DNA from: Pectobacterium carotovorum
Lineage (GTDB): Bacteria; Pseudomonadota; Gammaproteobacteria; Enterobacterales; Enterobacteriaceae
Assembly: GCF_900129615.1 (NCBI RefSeq)
Contig: NZ_FQWI01000001.1
Span: 248,001 to 312,000 of the forward strand
Length of the DNA stretch: 64,000 nt
Direction: 5' to 3'
This document shows, piece by piece, positions 8,821 through 17,984 of this stretch (positions are counted from its first letter, which is position 1; each line of letters starts with the position of its first letter). The notes beneath the pieces are model-generated. The model ran no database searches. It saw nothing but the letters and a program-made list of their open reading frames with translations, and was not told the origin of the DNA. The translations under genes and the position numbers were made by a program.

Positions 8821-9678
8821 TTACAACGCGTCGGTGATGGCCTGAGATGCCGCCTGACGACGTTGCTTAAGCTGGTGGTAAGTCAGCGCCAGCGTGAAGA
8901 ACAGTGCCTGAACGATCACAATGCAAGGGCCGGTTGCGCCATCAATATAGAAACTGATCAGGGTGCCGGCAATACAGGAAATGACGGAAACCAGCGTGGC
9001 AACAAGCACCATGCGCTCGAAACGTTTACAGACCATGAAGGCAATAATGCCCGGTGCAATCAGCATCGCGATCACCAGAATAACGCCGACGGCCTGTAAG
9101 GATGCGACAATCGTCATCGCCAGCAGGCTCAGCAATCCGTAGTGCAGCAGCTTAACGGGCAGGCCGATAACGCGGGCATGATTGGGATCGAAGCAGTACA
9201 GCATGAAATCTCGGCGCTTTAACAAGATGATGGCCAGCGTCACCCCTGCAATCAGTAAGATTTGCGTCAGCTCTTGCTGAGTGATGCCCAGCACGTTACC
9301 AAACAGAATATGGTTCAGGTGCTGATCGGTATCGATACGCGCAAACATGACGAGCCCCAGCGCAAACATGCCGGAAAAGATGATCCCCATGACCGTGTCT
9401 TCTTTAACCCGGCTGTGTTCTTTTACGTATCCCGTCGCTACCGCACAAAAAATACCGGAAACGAAAGCCCCGATGACTAACGGAATCCCCAGTAAAAACG
9501 CGACAACGATACCGGGCAGAACGGCATGGGAAATGGCATCACCCATTAGCGACCAGCCTTTCAGCACCAGATAACACGACAGCACTGCACAGACCGTACC
9601 GGTGACGACGGCAGCGAGTAACGCACGCTGCATGAACGGGTAGGACAGGGGATCGATGAGCCAGCTAATGAGCGTCAT
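8821..9678 (-). CDS. sitD: SitD, Mn/Fe ABC transporter permease
   Basis: Inner-membrane permease (285 aa, ABC-3 family) of the SitABCD/YfeABCD metal importer. About eight hydrophobic segments are visible, and the N-terminal half carries GWSLMGDAISHAVLPG, the conserved ABC-3 motif. It overlaps sitC by 4 bp (ATGA), so it is translationally coupled. It is paralogous to SitC next door. Confidence 0.92.
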   Translation of the reverse strand: MTLISWLIDPLSYPFMQRALLAAVVTGTVCAVLSCYLVLKGWSLMGDAISHAVLPGIVVAFLLGIPLVIGAFVSGIFCAVATGYVKEHSRVKEDTVMGIIFSGMFALGLVMFARIDTDQHLNHILFGNVLGITQQELTQILLIAGVTLAIILLKRRDFMLYCFDPNHARVIGLPVKLLHYGLLSLLAMTIVASLQAVGVILVIAMLIAPGIIAFMVCKRFERMVLVATLVSVISCIAGTLISFYIDGATGPCIVIVQALFFTLALTYHQLKQRRQAASQAITDAL

Positions 9679-10538
9679 AATGCATCTCCTGATTGATCGC
9701 GTAACCGCAGGCGGCGCGATGCCAATAACCCATGCTTGGGTGCAAAGACAAACGCCAACAGGAAGACGACGGTTTGCAACGTGACAATCACGCCGCCGGT
9801 TGCACCATCAAGGAAGAAGCTCAGGTAAGCCCCGACCGCGCTGGTGATCGCGCCCAGTGCAATAGAAATCACAACCAGACGACCAAAGCGATCGGTGAGC
9901 AGGTAAGCCGTGGCACCCGGCGTAATCACCATCGCGATCACCAAAATCGCACCGACGGTTTGCAACGCCGCGACCGTACAGGCACTCAGTAGCGTAAAGA
10001 ACAGAATTTTCAGCTTCAGTGGAGAAAGGCCAATCGAACGGGCATGGTTCTCATCAAAGAACACGGCCAGCAGATCTTTCCACAGCAGGCAGAGAATCAC
10101 GAACGTTACGCCGATGATGATTTCAACTTGCAGAATATCTTCATCGGCAATGCCCAAAATATTGCCAAAAATGATGGATTGCACGTTAACCGATGTCGGG
10201 TTGAGCGAAATAATCAGCAGGCCGACAGCGAAAAACGTTGAGAAAATAAAGCCGATAATTGCATCTTCACGCAATCGGGTAATGTGACGGATGAGCGTCA
10301 TTGCCAGCGCGGCAAGCATGCCGGTAAAAAATGCACCCGCCGCGTAGGGCAGGCCCAGCGCATAGGCTCCTGCGACGCCGGGGACGACGGAGTGGGAAAG
10401 TGCATCGCCCATCAGCGACCAGCCTTTCAGCATCAGGTACGCCGAAAGAAAAGCACACACGCCGCCGACAATCGCGCTGACCCAGATCGCCTTGACCATG
10501 TAGTTATAGCTGAATGGCTGTAACAGGATATCGATCAT
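9675..10538 (-). CDS. sitC: SitC, Mn/Fe ABC transporter permease
   Basis: Second ABC-3 family permease (287 aa) of the metal importer. It has the family motif GWSLMGDALSHSVVPG near residue 40 and multiple membrane spans, and it pairs with SitD to form the channel. Its start overlaps the sitB stop by one base (TGATG type) and its end overlaps sitD. Confidence 0.92.
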   Translation of the reverse strand: MIDILLQPFSYNYMVKAIWVSAIVGGVCAFLSAYLMLKGWSLMGDALSHSVVPGVAGAYALGLPYAAGAFFTGMLAALAMTLIRHITRLREDAIIGFIFSTFFAVGLLIISLNPTSVNVQSIIFGNILGIADEDILQVEIIIGVTFVILCLLWKDLLAVFFDENHARSIGLSPLKLKILFFTLLSACTVAALQTVGAILVIAMVITPGATAYLLTDRFGRLVVISIALGAITSAVGAYLSFFLDGATGGVIVTLQTVVFLLAFVFAPKHGLLASRRLRLRDQSGDAL

Positions 10539-11428
10539 CAGGGCTTTTTCTCCTCCGGTATAGCGCGTGATGCAGGAGGATCGCTCTTGGTCGACCCATA
10601 GAACACAGCCGGACGCTCATCGTCTGTTAACACCGTCACCGATCGGACATCGTCATCATCGTGAAGATGAGAGCCTCCGAGGTTGATGTGTCGCAGAACA
10701 CCGCCGAACGTTTTCTCCAAATTGCTTTGGGTAAAGGTGCTGTGCGTCGGTCCTGCGGCTAAAACGGTGCGATTGACTAAAATAACGTTGTCGCAAAACT
10801 CAGGAACGCTGCCTAGGTTATGAGTCGCTACCAGAATCAAATGCCCTTCATCGCGCAAGGTGCGAAGCAGGTCGATAATGGCATTCTCCGTTTTAACGTC
10901 TACGCCGGTGAAAGGCTCATCCAGCAGCAACACGCTGCCTTGTTGAGCCAGCGCCCGCGCCAGAAAGACACGCTTTTTCTGTCCACCGGACAGTTCACCG
11001 ATCTGGCGATGTTGCAGCGTCGATAGCCCGACGCGTTCCAGCGACTCCGCTACAATAGCGCGGTCCTGTTTACTGGGAATACGCAGGAAATTCATCCTCC
11101 CGTAGCGTCCCATCATGACCACGTCGGAAACCAGAACGGGGAAATTCCAGTCCACGTCTTCTGTTTGTGGAACATAAGCAACCAGATTCTGTTTCAGTGC
11201 CTGGTAGATCGGTTGCTGGTTGAGCAGTACCTGCCCTGAGGTTGGCTTGACCAACCCCATGATGCTTTTGAACAACGTCGATTTTCCACTGCCGTTTACG
11301 CCAACCAAGGCGCAAATCGTACCGCCAGTCAGGGAAAAAGAGGCATGGCGAATAGCCTGATGCCCGTTGCTGTAAGTAACCGAAACATCATTGACTTCTA
11401 ATGACTGTGCGGCTCGATCACTACTCAT
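10538..11428 (-). CDS. sitB: SitB, Mn/Fe ABC transporter ATP-binding protein
   Basis: ATPase (296 aa) energising SitCD. Walker [10 protein letters not shown] (~res 43-51), signature LSGGQKKR, Walker [13 protein letters not shown] and switch His in ATHNLGS are all intact. A C-terminal extension with two adjacent His-Asp stretches (SHLHDDDDV) follows the ATPase domain and may sense metal; that is speculation. It overlaps sitA by 4 bp. Confidence 0.93.
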   Translation of the reverse strand: MSSDRAAQSLEVNDVSVTYSNGHQAIRHASFSLTGGTICALVGVNGSGKSTLFKSIMGLVKPTSGQVLLNQQPIYQALKQNLVAYVPQTEDVDWNFPVLVSDVVMMGRYGRMNFLRIPSKQDRAIVAESLERVGLSTLQHRQIGELSGGQKKRVFLARALAQQGSVLLLDEPFTGVDVKTENAIIDLLRTLRDEGHLILVATHNLGSVPEFCDNVILVNRTVLAAGPTHSTFTQSNLEKTFGGVLRHINLGGSHLHDDDDVRSVTVLTDDERPAVFYGSTKSDPPASRAIPEEKKP

Positions 11429-12339
11429 TGATTAAATCCTTTAGCGATGGTTTCCACCGTCACTTTTAACAGGTCGATATAGGTCGGCACGGGGCCTTTT
11501 TCTGTAGACAGCGAATCAACATACAGCACGCCGCCATATTTCGCCCCCGTTTCTTTACTAACCTGTTTTGCCGGCTTATCGGAAACGGTGCTTTCGCTGA
11601 ATACGACAGGGATCGCCTTCTCACGCACGGTATCAATAACTCGACGCACTTGCTGCGGTGAACCTTGCTCGTCGGCATTGATTGGCCAGAGGTAGACTTC
11701 ATTGAACTGATAATCCTTTGCCAGATAGCTGAACGCCCCTTCACTGGTGACTAACCAGCGTTGCTGTTCTGGGATACGGGCAAGACGTTCACGCAGCGGC
11801 GCGTCGAGAGCCTTAATTTTTTCCGCATAAGCTTTGGCGTTACGATTATACGTTTCTGCATTCGCGGGATCGGCTTGCACCAGACCTTTACGGATATTTT
11901 CAATATAGATTAATGCATTGGAAGGCGACATCCAGGCATGCGGATTTGGGTTGCCATTATAGGCACCTTCGCGGATAGGAAGCGGCGTGATGCCTTCCGT
12001 CACCACAACGGCTGGCACATTTTTCACGTTCTCGAAAAAGCGCGTAAACCAACGTTCGAGATTCATGCCGTTCCACAGCACCAGCTGTGCAGACTGTGTT
12101 TTAACAATATCGCGTGGTGTCGGCTGATAATCATGAATCTCCGCACCGGGTTTGGTGATGGACTCAACCGTTGCTGCATCGCCTGCAATATTCTGTGCGA
12201 TATCCTGAATGATGGTAAAGGTCGTGATGACTTTAAGCTTTTCAGCCGCCTGAGCGGAGGTGCTGGCTAAAAGCAGTAAAGCGCATGGCAGTGCCATACG
12301 GCGGAACAGAGCAGGTAAATGAGCGTGAAAGCCAATCAT
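11425..12339 (-). CDS. sitA: SitA, periplasmic Mn/Fe-binding protein
   Basis: Cluster A-I metal-binding protein (304 aa) delivering Mn2+/Fe2+ to SitCD. A signal peptide is visible ([15 protein letters not shown], cleavage probably before AEKLKV). Metal ligands of the family are present: His in EIHDYQPTP, His in NPHAWMSP, Glu in VTSEGAFSY and Asp in YVDSLS. AAGGA lies 7 bp before the ATG. First gene of sitABCD; a Fur-like box lies 35-53 bp upstream. I see no MntR-type box. Confidence 0.93.
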   Translation of the reverse strand: MIGFHAHLPALFRRMALPCALLLLASTSAQAAEKLKVITTFTIIQDIAQNIAGDAATVESITKPGAEIHDYQPTPRDIVKTQSAQLVLWNGMNLERWFTRFFENVKNVPAVVVTEGITPLPIREGAYNGNPNPHAWMSPSNALIYIENIRKGLVQADPANAETYNRNAKAYAEKIKALDAPLRERLARIPEQQRWLVTSEGAFSYLAKDYQFNEVYLWPINADEQGSPQQVRRVIDTVREKAIPVVFSESTVSDKPAKQVSKETGAKYGGVLYVDSLSTEKGPVPTYIDLLKVTVETIAKGFNQ

Positions 12340-12373
12340 GCGGATATCCTTACAAACCGTGAAAGTGTTACTT

Positions 12374-12392
12374 GAGAATAATTATCAATATC
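12374..12392. promoter_or_regulatory. Fur box upstream of sitA
   Basis: GAGAATAATTATCAATATC matches 15 of 19 bases of the Fur consensus GATAATGATAATCATTATC and lies just upstream of sitA, predicting iron repression of sitABCD. Confidence 0.75.
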
Positions 12393-12748
12393 ATTTAAGT
12401 CAAGAGGCAGAGAAGGGCGGGGAGCGAATATTGGAAGGTGTCTCATGACACAAGAAATCACTGTTCGCAGGCACGTAGCACGCGCTTGCGCGGGTAAGGA
12501 ACGCATCATGCTCCTTTGATAACAGAAATGTTGCTTTAATTTAATGAATCGTACTTAAGGTTACAACGAAAGTCTAACGGTAACGGTAGTGAACTGTCGC
12601 GCAACTATACATAGCTATACACATGGTGAAATTTACGCCAAAAGAAGAGAGAAATCTGATGCAGCCTTAAGAAAATACCGACGACTGCCGATAAACCATA
12701 AAGAATGTGAGAGATGCCTCTATTGGATACAAAAGGACTGTAAGTGAT

Positions 12749-12844
12749 ATGAGCACAAAATCAGAACGACGTTGGAAGTTGGCAAGTTTAGTTTTATTGA
12801 CTTTTTTGGTGGCATTATTAGCGCTGCTGGTTCAAAGCAGTTAA
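12749..12844 (+). CDS. Possible 31-aa single-span membrane peptide
   Basis: Reads MSTKSERRWK followed by about 19 hydrophobic residues (LASLVLLTFLVALLALLV) and QSS: a charged N-terminus, one membrane helix and a short tail, the usual shape of enterobacterial small membrane proteins. The ribosome site is weak (AAGGA 11 bp before ATG). A strong terminator follows 109 bp later. I do not recognise the family. The rest of the gap from sitA to this ORF (12393-12748) shows nothing else convincing. Confidence 0.45.
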   Translation: MSTKSERRWKLASLVLLTFLVALLALLVQSS

Positions 12845-12952
12845 TTCCTAACGCGACGAAATGTTAGGTTATAAATAATTTCCATTATGTAATGTATTAA
12901 TGCAACAGATACAGATAGCATAAAAATGACAATCGATTTTAAGCATTGATAT

Positions 12953-12982
12953 AAGCGCGCCTGCAGTCGGGCGCGCTTTTTG
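12953..12982 (+). terminator. Intrinsic terminator downstream of the 31-aa ORF
   Basis: AAGCGCGCC, an 8-base loop, GGCGCGCTT and then a T5 run. This ends a plus-strand transcript that begins upstream, most simply the 31-aa ORF. Confidence 0.8.
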
Positions 12983-13061
12983 TTAATGGTCAATATGCTT
13001 TCATAACAGAACGCCAATTATAGCTTTTTGTTATGATTGCCGATGCTGCTGTGCCAGAAAT

Positions 13062-13085
13062 GCGACGGTTGTCGCGTATTTTTTT
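13062..13085 (+). terminator. Second small terminator-like hairpin upstream of yobF-cspC
   Basis: GCGAC, GGTT loop, GTCGC (extendable by two weak pairs), then GTA and seven T. It sits 80 bp after the previous terminator, so a short transcript may lie between the two. Confidence 0.5.
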
Positions 13086-13226
13086 GCATAATAGAATCTG
13101 ACGTGTGCTTATTGTGTCGTACCAGAAACCGCCTGTGAATATAGGTGTCAGCGAGCATTATCGTGTATTAATGAATCAAGGATGACGCGAATTTGTGCGG
13201 CATGTCCACGACTGATAAAAAAGCCC

Positions 13227-13254
13227 TTGCCATCGTTTACATAGTGTGTAATAA
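13227..13254 (+). promoter_or_regulatory. Candidate sigma-70 promoter for yobF-cspC
   Basis: TTGCCA, a 16-bp spacer, then TAATAA. The predicted start near 13261 gives a leader of about 27 bases before yobF. Confidence 0.5.
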
Positions 13255-13287
13255 CGCTTCTGGGTAAAACGAGGTACAGTTCTGTAT

Positions 13288-13404
13288 ATGAATGGCATTT
13301 TCAGTAAAGAAGACTTAAATACAACCTTTAGTGTTGCATGCTGCTTCTCTGCCGATCCTTATCTTAGTGCCTCAAGCAGTAACGACTTTGGTTTGTCTGT
13401 ATAA
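13288..13404 (+). CDS. yobF: YobF, small protein co-transcribed with cspC
   Basis: A 38-aa [23 protein letters not shown]..., resembling E. coli YobF (MCGIFSKEVL...FSAEPYIGAS) in both its start and the [10 protein letters not shown] segment, and in its place directly upstream of cspC. E. coli YobF is somewhat longer (47 aa). Function is poorly known; the E. coli protein is stress-linked. The ribosome site (GAGG) is rather far upstream. Confidence 0.75.
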   Translation: MNGIFSKEDLNTTFSVACCFSADPYLSASSSNDFGLSV

Positions 13405-13445
13405 CGCCTTTTTGGCGGTTTAAACAATTAAAGGAAATATTTGAA

Positions 13446-13655
13446 ATGGCAAAGATTAAAGGTCAGGTTAAGTGGTTCAACGAGTCTAAAGGCTTTGGTT
13501 TCATCACTCCTGCTGACGGCAGCAAAGATGTATTCGTACACTTCTCTGCAATTCAAGGCAACGGCTTCAAAACTCTGGCTGAAGGCCAGAACGTAGAATT
13601 CGAAATTCAGGATGGCCAGAAAGGTCCTTCTGCAGTAAACGTCACTGCGCTGTAA
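13446..13655 (+). CDS. cspC: CspC, constitutive cold-shock-family RNA-binding protein
   Basis: 69-aa CSD protein with both RNA-binding motifs: RNP1 KGFGFITP (~res 15-22) and RNP2 DVFVHFSAI (~res 28-36). The sequence is closest to E. coli CspC rather than CspE (starts [24 protein letters not shown]). CspC affects transcript stability and antitermination of stress genes. AAGGAAAT precedes the ATG. It follows yobF by 41 bp. Confidence 0.95.
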   Translation: MAKIKGQVKWFNESKGFGFITPADGSKDVFVHFSAIQGNGFKTLAEGQNVEFEIQDGQKGPSAVNVTAL

Positions 13656-13672
13656 TTTTACAGCTCTGTTGC

Positions 13673-13698
13673 AAAACCCGCCATGGTGCGGGTTTTTT
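13673..13698 (+). terminator. Terminator after cspC
   Basis: AAAACCCGC...GCGGGTTTTTT hairpin with T tail, 17 bp past the cspC stop. Confidence 0.85.
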
Positions 13699-13762
13699 GT
13701 TGTCTGCGTTTTATCTGGACCTGTGATGCAATGAAGACGTTGTTAATGAGGAAAATGTGCCG

Positions 13763-14593
13763 ATGAGTTATCAGTGTCCGCTATGCCAGTTACCTCTGGA
13801 GCGACACCCGCGGCAATGGACGTGTGGTAAACATAGCTTTGACTGTGCGAAAGAAGGGTACGTCAACCTGTTGCCGGTACAGTTTAAACGTTCAAAACAG
13901 CCTGGCGATAGCGCTGAAATGATGCAGGCGCGGCGCAGCTTTCTGGAAGCGGGTCACTATCAACCGCTACGCGACGCCGTTGCGCAGCATGTTGATCGTA
14001 TTGTGACGGATGACGCTGCGGCGCTGCTGGATATCGGCTGTGGCGAAGGGTATTACACTGCCGAGCTGGCTCAGCGTCTCACATCGCGCAGAACGATGAC
14101 GATATACGGTCTGGATGTCTCCAAAGCGGCGATTCAGCGCGCGGCAAAACGGTATGATAACGTTGAGTTTTGCGTCGCCTCCAGCCAGCGGTTGCCTTTT
14201 CAGGACCAATCCCTTGATGCTGTGGTAAAAATTTATGCGCCGTGTAATGACGCGGAATTGCAGCGCACCGTTAAGGTTGGCGGTTGGGTGGTGACGGTAT
14301 CGCCGGGGCCACGACACCTTTATAAACTGAAAGCGGAAGTCTACGATGAGGTGTTATTACACCCGAGCAAAGATGAAGTGCTCGCAGGCTTTCAGCTTAT
14401 GGATCAGCAAACGCTCGCGTATCCGATGCAGTTATCTGGGAATGAAGCTGCGGCGCTATTGCAAATGACGCCCTTTGCCTGGCGAGCAACGCCAGACGTT
14501 AGCGAGCGACTGCAGGCGGCCACCGCGTTTAGTTGTGAAACGGACTTTATTATCCGCTTGCATCAGCGCATTGATGGCGGTGCGGTAGCGTAA
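13763..14593 (+). CDS. rlmA: RlmA, 23S rRNA (guanine-N1)-methyltransferase (G745)
   Basis: SAM-dependent methyltransferase of 276 aa modifying 23S rRNA G745. The N-terminal zinc finger is intact (CPLC ... C..H with [13 protein letters not shown]), followed by the SAM motif [11 protein letters not shown] (~res 88-98) and IYAPC. I chose ATG 13763 (MSYQCPLC) to match E. coli; a GTG at 13757 has a better-spaced ribosome site and could add two residues. Confidence 0.92.
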   Translation: MSYQCPLCQLPLERHPRQWTCGKHSFDCAKEGYVNLLPVQFKRSKQPGDSAEMMQARRSFLEAGHYQPLRDAVAQHVDRIVTDDAAALLDIGCGEGYYTAELAQRLTSRRTMTIYGLDVSKAAIQRAAKRYDNVEFCVASSQRLPFQDQSLDAVVKIYAPCNDAELQRTVKVGGWVVTVSPGPRHLYKLKAEVYDEVLLHPSKDEVLAGFQLMDQQTLAYPMQLSGNEAAALLQMTPFAWRATPDVSERLQAATAFSCETDFIIRLHQRIDGGAVA

Positions 14594-14603
14594 TCGAGAA
14601 GAA

Positions 14604-14638
14604 TAAAAAACGGGCAGCGCGATAATCGGGCTGCCCGT
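14604..14638 (-). terminator. Terminator after mntP
   Basis: ACGGGCAGC / GCTGCCCGT stem with an 11-base loop; read on the minus strand it is followed by a T6 run. It lies between the convergent rlmA and mntP. Confidence 0.75.
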
Positions 14639-14657
14639 TGATGTAAGTCGTGTTTTA

Positions 14658-15230
14658 TCAGGCGGCGTAGCCGAGGTGTTCGTACAGGATATTGCAGCCA
14701 ATACCAATCAGAACCAACCCGCCCATCACTTCTGCTTTTTTGCCGAGAATCGGACCGATATAGCGGCCAATCATCATTCCGAGCGTCACCATAATCATGG
14801 TGGCACAGCCTATTACCATCGCGGTATGGAAAATATTGACCTGAAGGAAGGCCAGACCAACGCCGATTGCCATGGCATCCAGGCTGGTGGCGACGGCGGT
14901 ACAGATTAACAGCGCCAGACTATGATTTTTGACTTTTTCGCAGCGGCAGTCTGAAGAACCTTTGAGGCCTTCAACGATCATGCGACCACCCAGAATCAAT
15001 AACAGCGTAAAGGCAACCCAGTGATCCCATTCGAGAATATATTGACTGGCAAAAAAACCGAGTGCCCAGCCGATGAGCGGGGTAATAGCTTCGATAACAC
15101 CAAAGATGAGGCCAGTGCGAATGGCATCGCGGAAACGGGGATTATGCAGTACGGCACCTTTACCGATTGACGCGGCGAAGGCATCCATTGACATACCAAA
15201 TGCTAGGATAAGTGTTGCTGACATATTCAT
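14658..15230 (-). CDS. mntP: MntP, manganese efflux pump
   Basis: Inner-membrane Mn2+ exporter (190 aa, six membrane segments). The two family repeats are visible as [14 protein letters not shown] (~res 12-25) and [15 protein letters not shown] (~res 113-127), with the acidic residues needed for transport. The loop between the halves is short and holds SSDCRCEK, more Cys-rich than in E. coli. The leader contains a yybP-ykoY Mn2+ riboswitch, as in E. coli. Confidence 0.95.
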   Translation of the reverse strand: MNMSATLILAFGMSMDAFAASIGKGAVLHNPRFRDAIRTGLIFGVIEAITPLIGWALGFFASQYILEWDHWVAFTLLLILGGRMIVEGLKGSSDCRCEKVKNHSLALLICTAVATSLDAMAIGVGLAFLQVNIFHTAMVIGCATMIMVTLGMMIGRYIGPILGKKAEVMGGLVLIGIGCNILYEHLGYAA

Positions 15231-15299
15231 TGTAAATAGCCTCGGCTGGACGATTAACCATATACACGCAGATCATCCCCAACCCGAATGACGATCTTA

Positions 15300-15448
15300 C
15301 GTGTCTATGGTCTCGCCTGCCAATCACGCTTGGCCGCCCGCACCACGTCTATGCTCCGATGATAGGAGATAAAACGAGTATGTTGATACGAGCATTTCTG
15401 ATGAATTATTGTGAATGTTAATTAATCAGAAATCGGCTACTCCCCAAT
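15300..15448 (-). ncRNA. yybP-ykoY manganese riboswitch in the mntP leader
   Basis: On the minus strand the leader reads TTGGGGAGTAGCCGATTTC near 15430-15447 and GGCGAGACCATAGACACG near 15300-15317. GGGGAGTAGC and GGCGAGACC are the two conserved blocks of the Mn2+-sensing yybP-ykoY class. It ends about 70 bases before the mntP start, the same arrangement as E. coli mntP. The rest of the gap to yobD (15449-15654) is AT-rich and would hold the mntP promoter. Confidence 0.9.
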
Positions 15449-15654
15449 GACGGCGCAACCTTACCATATTATTTATGGTGCAAACAACACTAAAAGTTTT
15501 ACGTGTTAATAATGCAATTGATAATTATTTTCATTTGATTGCCGAAATAAAACAATCGTACAAAATAACGCCAAGGTTAATGGGGTTAAAATACCATCTA
15601 AAGAGAAGGTGTATAGCCGTGGTTATTTGAAATAATTAGTCAGATAAATTTACC

Positions 15655-16113
15655 TTATTGATTCTCAATCATAAATTTATATATTTTTTCTAAATCATCC
15701 AGCTGTGTAACCTGTATCAATAAACGGCGTTTCTCTAATTCGATGACTAATACACCATCCTCAGATAAGTTCATATTTTTAATTCTGGTATAAGGAATGA
15801 ATATATTCGCATAAAAGAAACCGGTTGATTTAAAAACCAGTTTGGGACGACGAATATAAGCCAGATAGCACGCCATGAAGGCCAGCGAAATCAAAAGATA
15901 GGTGGTGATAATGGCACCGTTATTGATCACATTTTGATAAATAAGAATCCCCACTAAGCCGATGAAAATCAGCGTATCGAGCCGGTTAATCCGCTTCAGC
16001 GGGACGAGGAGCTGTGTTTTCCCTTTGAGTTTGTCCATGATGAACTCATCATAGATGGCATAAACCAATGCTAACGCAATCAACACAACCAGCGTGATAT
16101 CTGTCATTGTCAT
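15655..16113 (-). CDS. yobD: YobD, UPF0266 (DUF986) membrane protein
   Basis: 152-aa inner-membrane protein with hydrophobic segments near residues 5-22, 45-62 and 68-86, then a soluble tail containing [20 protein letters not shown], which is highly conserved with E. coli YobD. Function unknown. It lies between mntP and manZ as in E. coli, separated from manZ by a terminator. Confidence 0.9.
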   Translation of the reverse strand: MTMTDITLVVLIALALVYAIYDEFIMDKLKGKTQLLVPLKRINRLDTLIFIGLVGILIYQNVINNGAIITTYLLISLAFMACYLAYIRRPKLVFKSTGFFYANIFIPYTRIKNMNLSEDGVLVIELEKRRLLIQVTQLDDLEKIYKFMIENQ

Positions 16114-16134
16114 CCGTATTACCTTTGTCCGTCA

Positions 16135-16169
16135 TAAAAAATGGCCGGGCGTATTGGCACCCGGCCATT
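16135..16169 (-). terminator. Terminator after manXYZ
   Basis: Perfect 10-bp stem AATGGCCGGG / CCCGGCCATT with a 10-base loop, followed on the minus strand by T6. It lies 6 bp past the manZ stop. Confidence 0.85.
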
Positions 16170-16174
16170 GAACA

Positions 16175-17017
16175 TTACACGCCGAGCAGGCCGATCCAGT
16201 ATCCAAAGATACCAATGGCGAAGAAGCCCATAATCAGCCACAACGCGTTTACCTTGCGCCGTAACAGCCACATACAGCCGAACGTCAGCAGTAGGGGAAC
16301 AAGTCCTGGCATGAGCTGGTCAAGGATGGATTGCACGGTGGTTACTGTGGTTTCCCCGTTCTGGTTTGTTACCGTCGACACCACCATCGGTATGTTGACG
16401 TGAGTCCATTTATTGACCAATGCCCCCATGACGAATAAGCCGAGGATAGAAGCCGCTTCGGTCATTTTTTGCAGGAAACCGCCGCCCATATCGCTGACGA
16501 TATCGATCCCCTTGCGGTAGCCGTAGGCGACGCCATAGTAACGCACCAGCAGGCGAACCAGGTTAAACAAGACGAAGAAGAGAACCGGCCCCAGCAGGCT
16601 GCCGCTCATGGCAATCCCTGCGCCTAGCGCAGCGAATACCGGGCGGGCGGTACCCCAGAATATCGGGTCGCCGACGCCAGCGAGTGGCCCCATCAGCCCG
16701 ACTTTCAGACCGTTTATTGCCGCGTCATCTATAGGAGCACCGTTCGCACGTTGCTCTTCCATCGCCATCGTTACGCCGAGTATCGGAGCGGCAACAAAAG
16801 GCTGCGTATTAAAGAACTCCAGATGGCGCTTGATTGCTTGTTTACGCTCTTCTGAATTTTCAGGATAAAGACGGCGAATCACTGGCACCATGGAAAAACA
16901 GAAGCCGAGCGCCTGCATACGTTCAAAGTTCCAGGAGCCTTGAAACAGGTTGGAACGGATAAACACCGCGCGGATGTCGCTGTCAGTGAGTTTTTTAACA
17001 TTCGTATTTTCGACCAT
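16175..17017 (-). CDS. manZ: ManZ, mannose-family PTS IID
   Basis: Inner-membrane IID subunit (280 aa) of the mannose/glucose/glucosamine PTS. It carries LFQGSWNFERMQALGFCFS (~res 21-40) and GLMGPLAGVGDPIFWG (~res 99-114), the family signatures, and is nearly colinear with E. coli ManZ. I chose ATG 17017 (MVENTN), which has AGGAGTGAG upstream. It is 14 bp downstream of manY. Confidence 0.95.
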   Translation of the reverse strand: MVENTNVKKLTDSDIRAVFIRSNLFQGSWNFERMQALGFCFSMVPVIRRLYPENSEERKQAIKRHLEFFNTQPFVAAPILGVTMAMEEQRANGAPIDDAAINGLKVGLMGPLAGVGDPIFWGTARPVFAALGAGIAMSGSLLGPVLFFVLFNLVRLLVRYYGVAYGYRKGIDIVSDMGGGFLQKMTEAASILGLFVMGALVNKWTHVNIPMVVSTVTNQNGETTVTTVQSILDQLMPGLVPLLLTFGCMWLLRRKVNALWLIMGFFAIGIFGYWIGLLGV

Positions 17018-17031
17018 TTTTCTCACTCCTG

Positions 17032-17829
17032 TTAATCCAGTTCGTTATCAAGGCTGTTATTGCCTGATGAAACAGGCTGGCCTTGAACCTTGTTATATTT
17101 CGGGCTGAGCTGGATATACAGCACCGCCATCACAATACCAATTACGCCCAGTGCCACCAGGTTAAACTCGGTGAACGCAGCGGTAACGAAGCCAAGATAG
17201 AAGAACGGCATCAGATAGCCCGCGCGCATCATGTTGATGACCATCGCGTAACCCACTACGACAATCATGCCCCCGGCGATATTCAGGCCGTTGGTCACCA
17301 CTTCCGGGATGGAGTTCAGCAGCGCGTGAACAGCGTCGGTACCAACGGAAACGGCAACGATTACCGCAGGAATCGCGATACGCATTGCCTGTAGCAGTAG
17401 GGCAGAAACGTGAATCCAACTGATAGCCGTTAGATTACCGCGCTCTGCTGCGCTGTCTGCCGCATGCTGGAACGCAACGGTGATGGTACGAACAATGATG
17501 GTTAAGACTTGCCCAGCGGCAGCGAGCGGAATTGCCAGAGCAATCCCTGCGCCGATCCCCTGACCGCCGGCGATAACCAGAATGGTTGAGATAATGGACG
17601 CCAGCGCCGCATCCGGTGCTACGGCCGCACCGATGTTCATCCAGCCTAATGCGATCATTTCCAGCGTACCGCCGATAATGATCCCGGTTTTTAAATCACC
17701 TAATACAGCACCAATCAGCGTACAGGCGACGAGTGGACGGTGGAACTGGAATTCATCAAGAATCGAACCCATCCCCGAAACACACGCGACGAGAAATATC
17801 AGCACAATTTGAAGTGTGGTAATCTCCAT
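17032..17829 (-). CDS. manY: ManY, mannose-family PTS IIC
   Basis: Sugar-conducting IIC subunit (265 aa), starting MEITTLQIVLIFLVAC, almost identical in layout to E. coli ManY, with LGWMNIGAAVAPDAALASI and the typical C-terminal NNSLDNELD. GGAGAAG precedes the ATG at 17829. A 155-bp gap separates it from manX; no terminator is obvious there. Confidence 0.95.
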   Translation of the reverse strand: MEITTLQIVLIFLVACVSGMGSILDEFQFHRPLVACTLIGAVLGDLKTGIIIGGTLEMIALGWMNIGAAVAPDAALASIISTILVIAGGQGIGAGIALAIPLAAAGQVLTIIVRTITVAFQHAADSAAERGNLTAISWIHVSALLLQAMRIAIPAVIVAVSVGTDAVHALLNSIPEVVTNGLNIAGGMIVVVGYAMVINMMRAGYLMPFFYLGFVTAAFTEFNLVALGVIGIVMAVLYIQLSPKYNKVQGQPVSSGNNSLDNELD

Positions 17830-17984
17830 CGTACTTCTCCTATAAAATGTGTCTGAGTAAAAATAAATCGCCATCCCGTTGATTTTCTATTTGAACATAA
17901 ATACCTATCTTGAAAATCGCCAGGTCTATAAAGCTATTATTGATGGTGACATTAGCGTTAATACCCTTCGTAGCACGATAGGTA

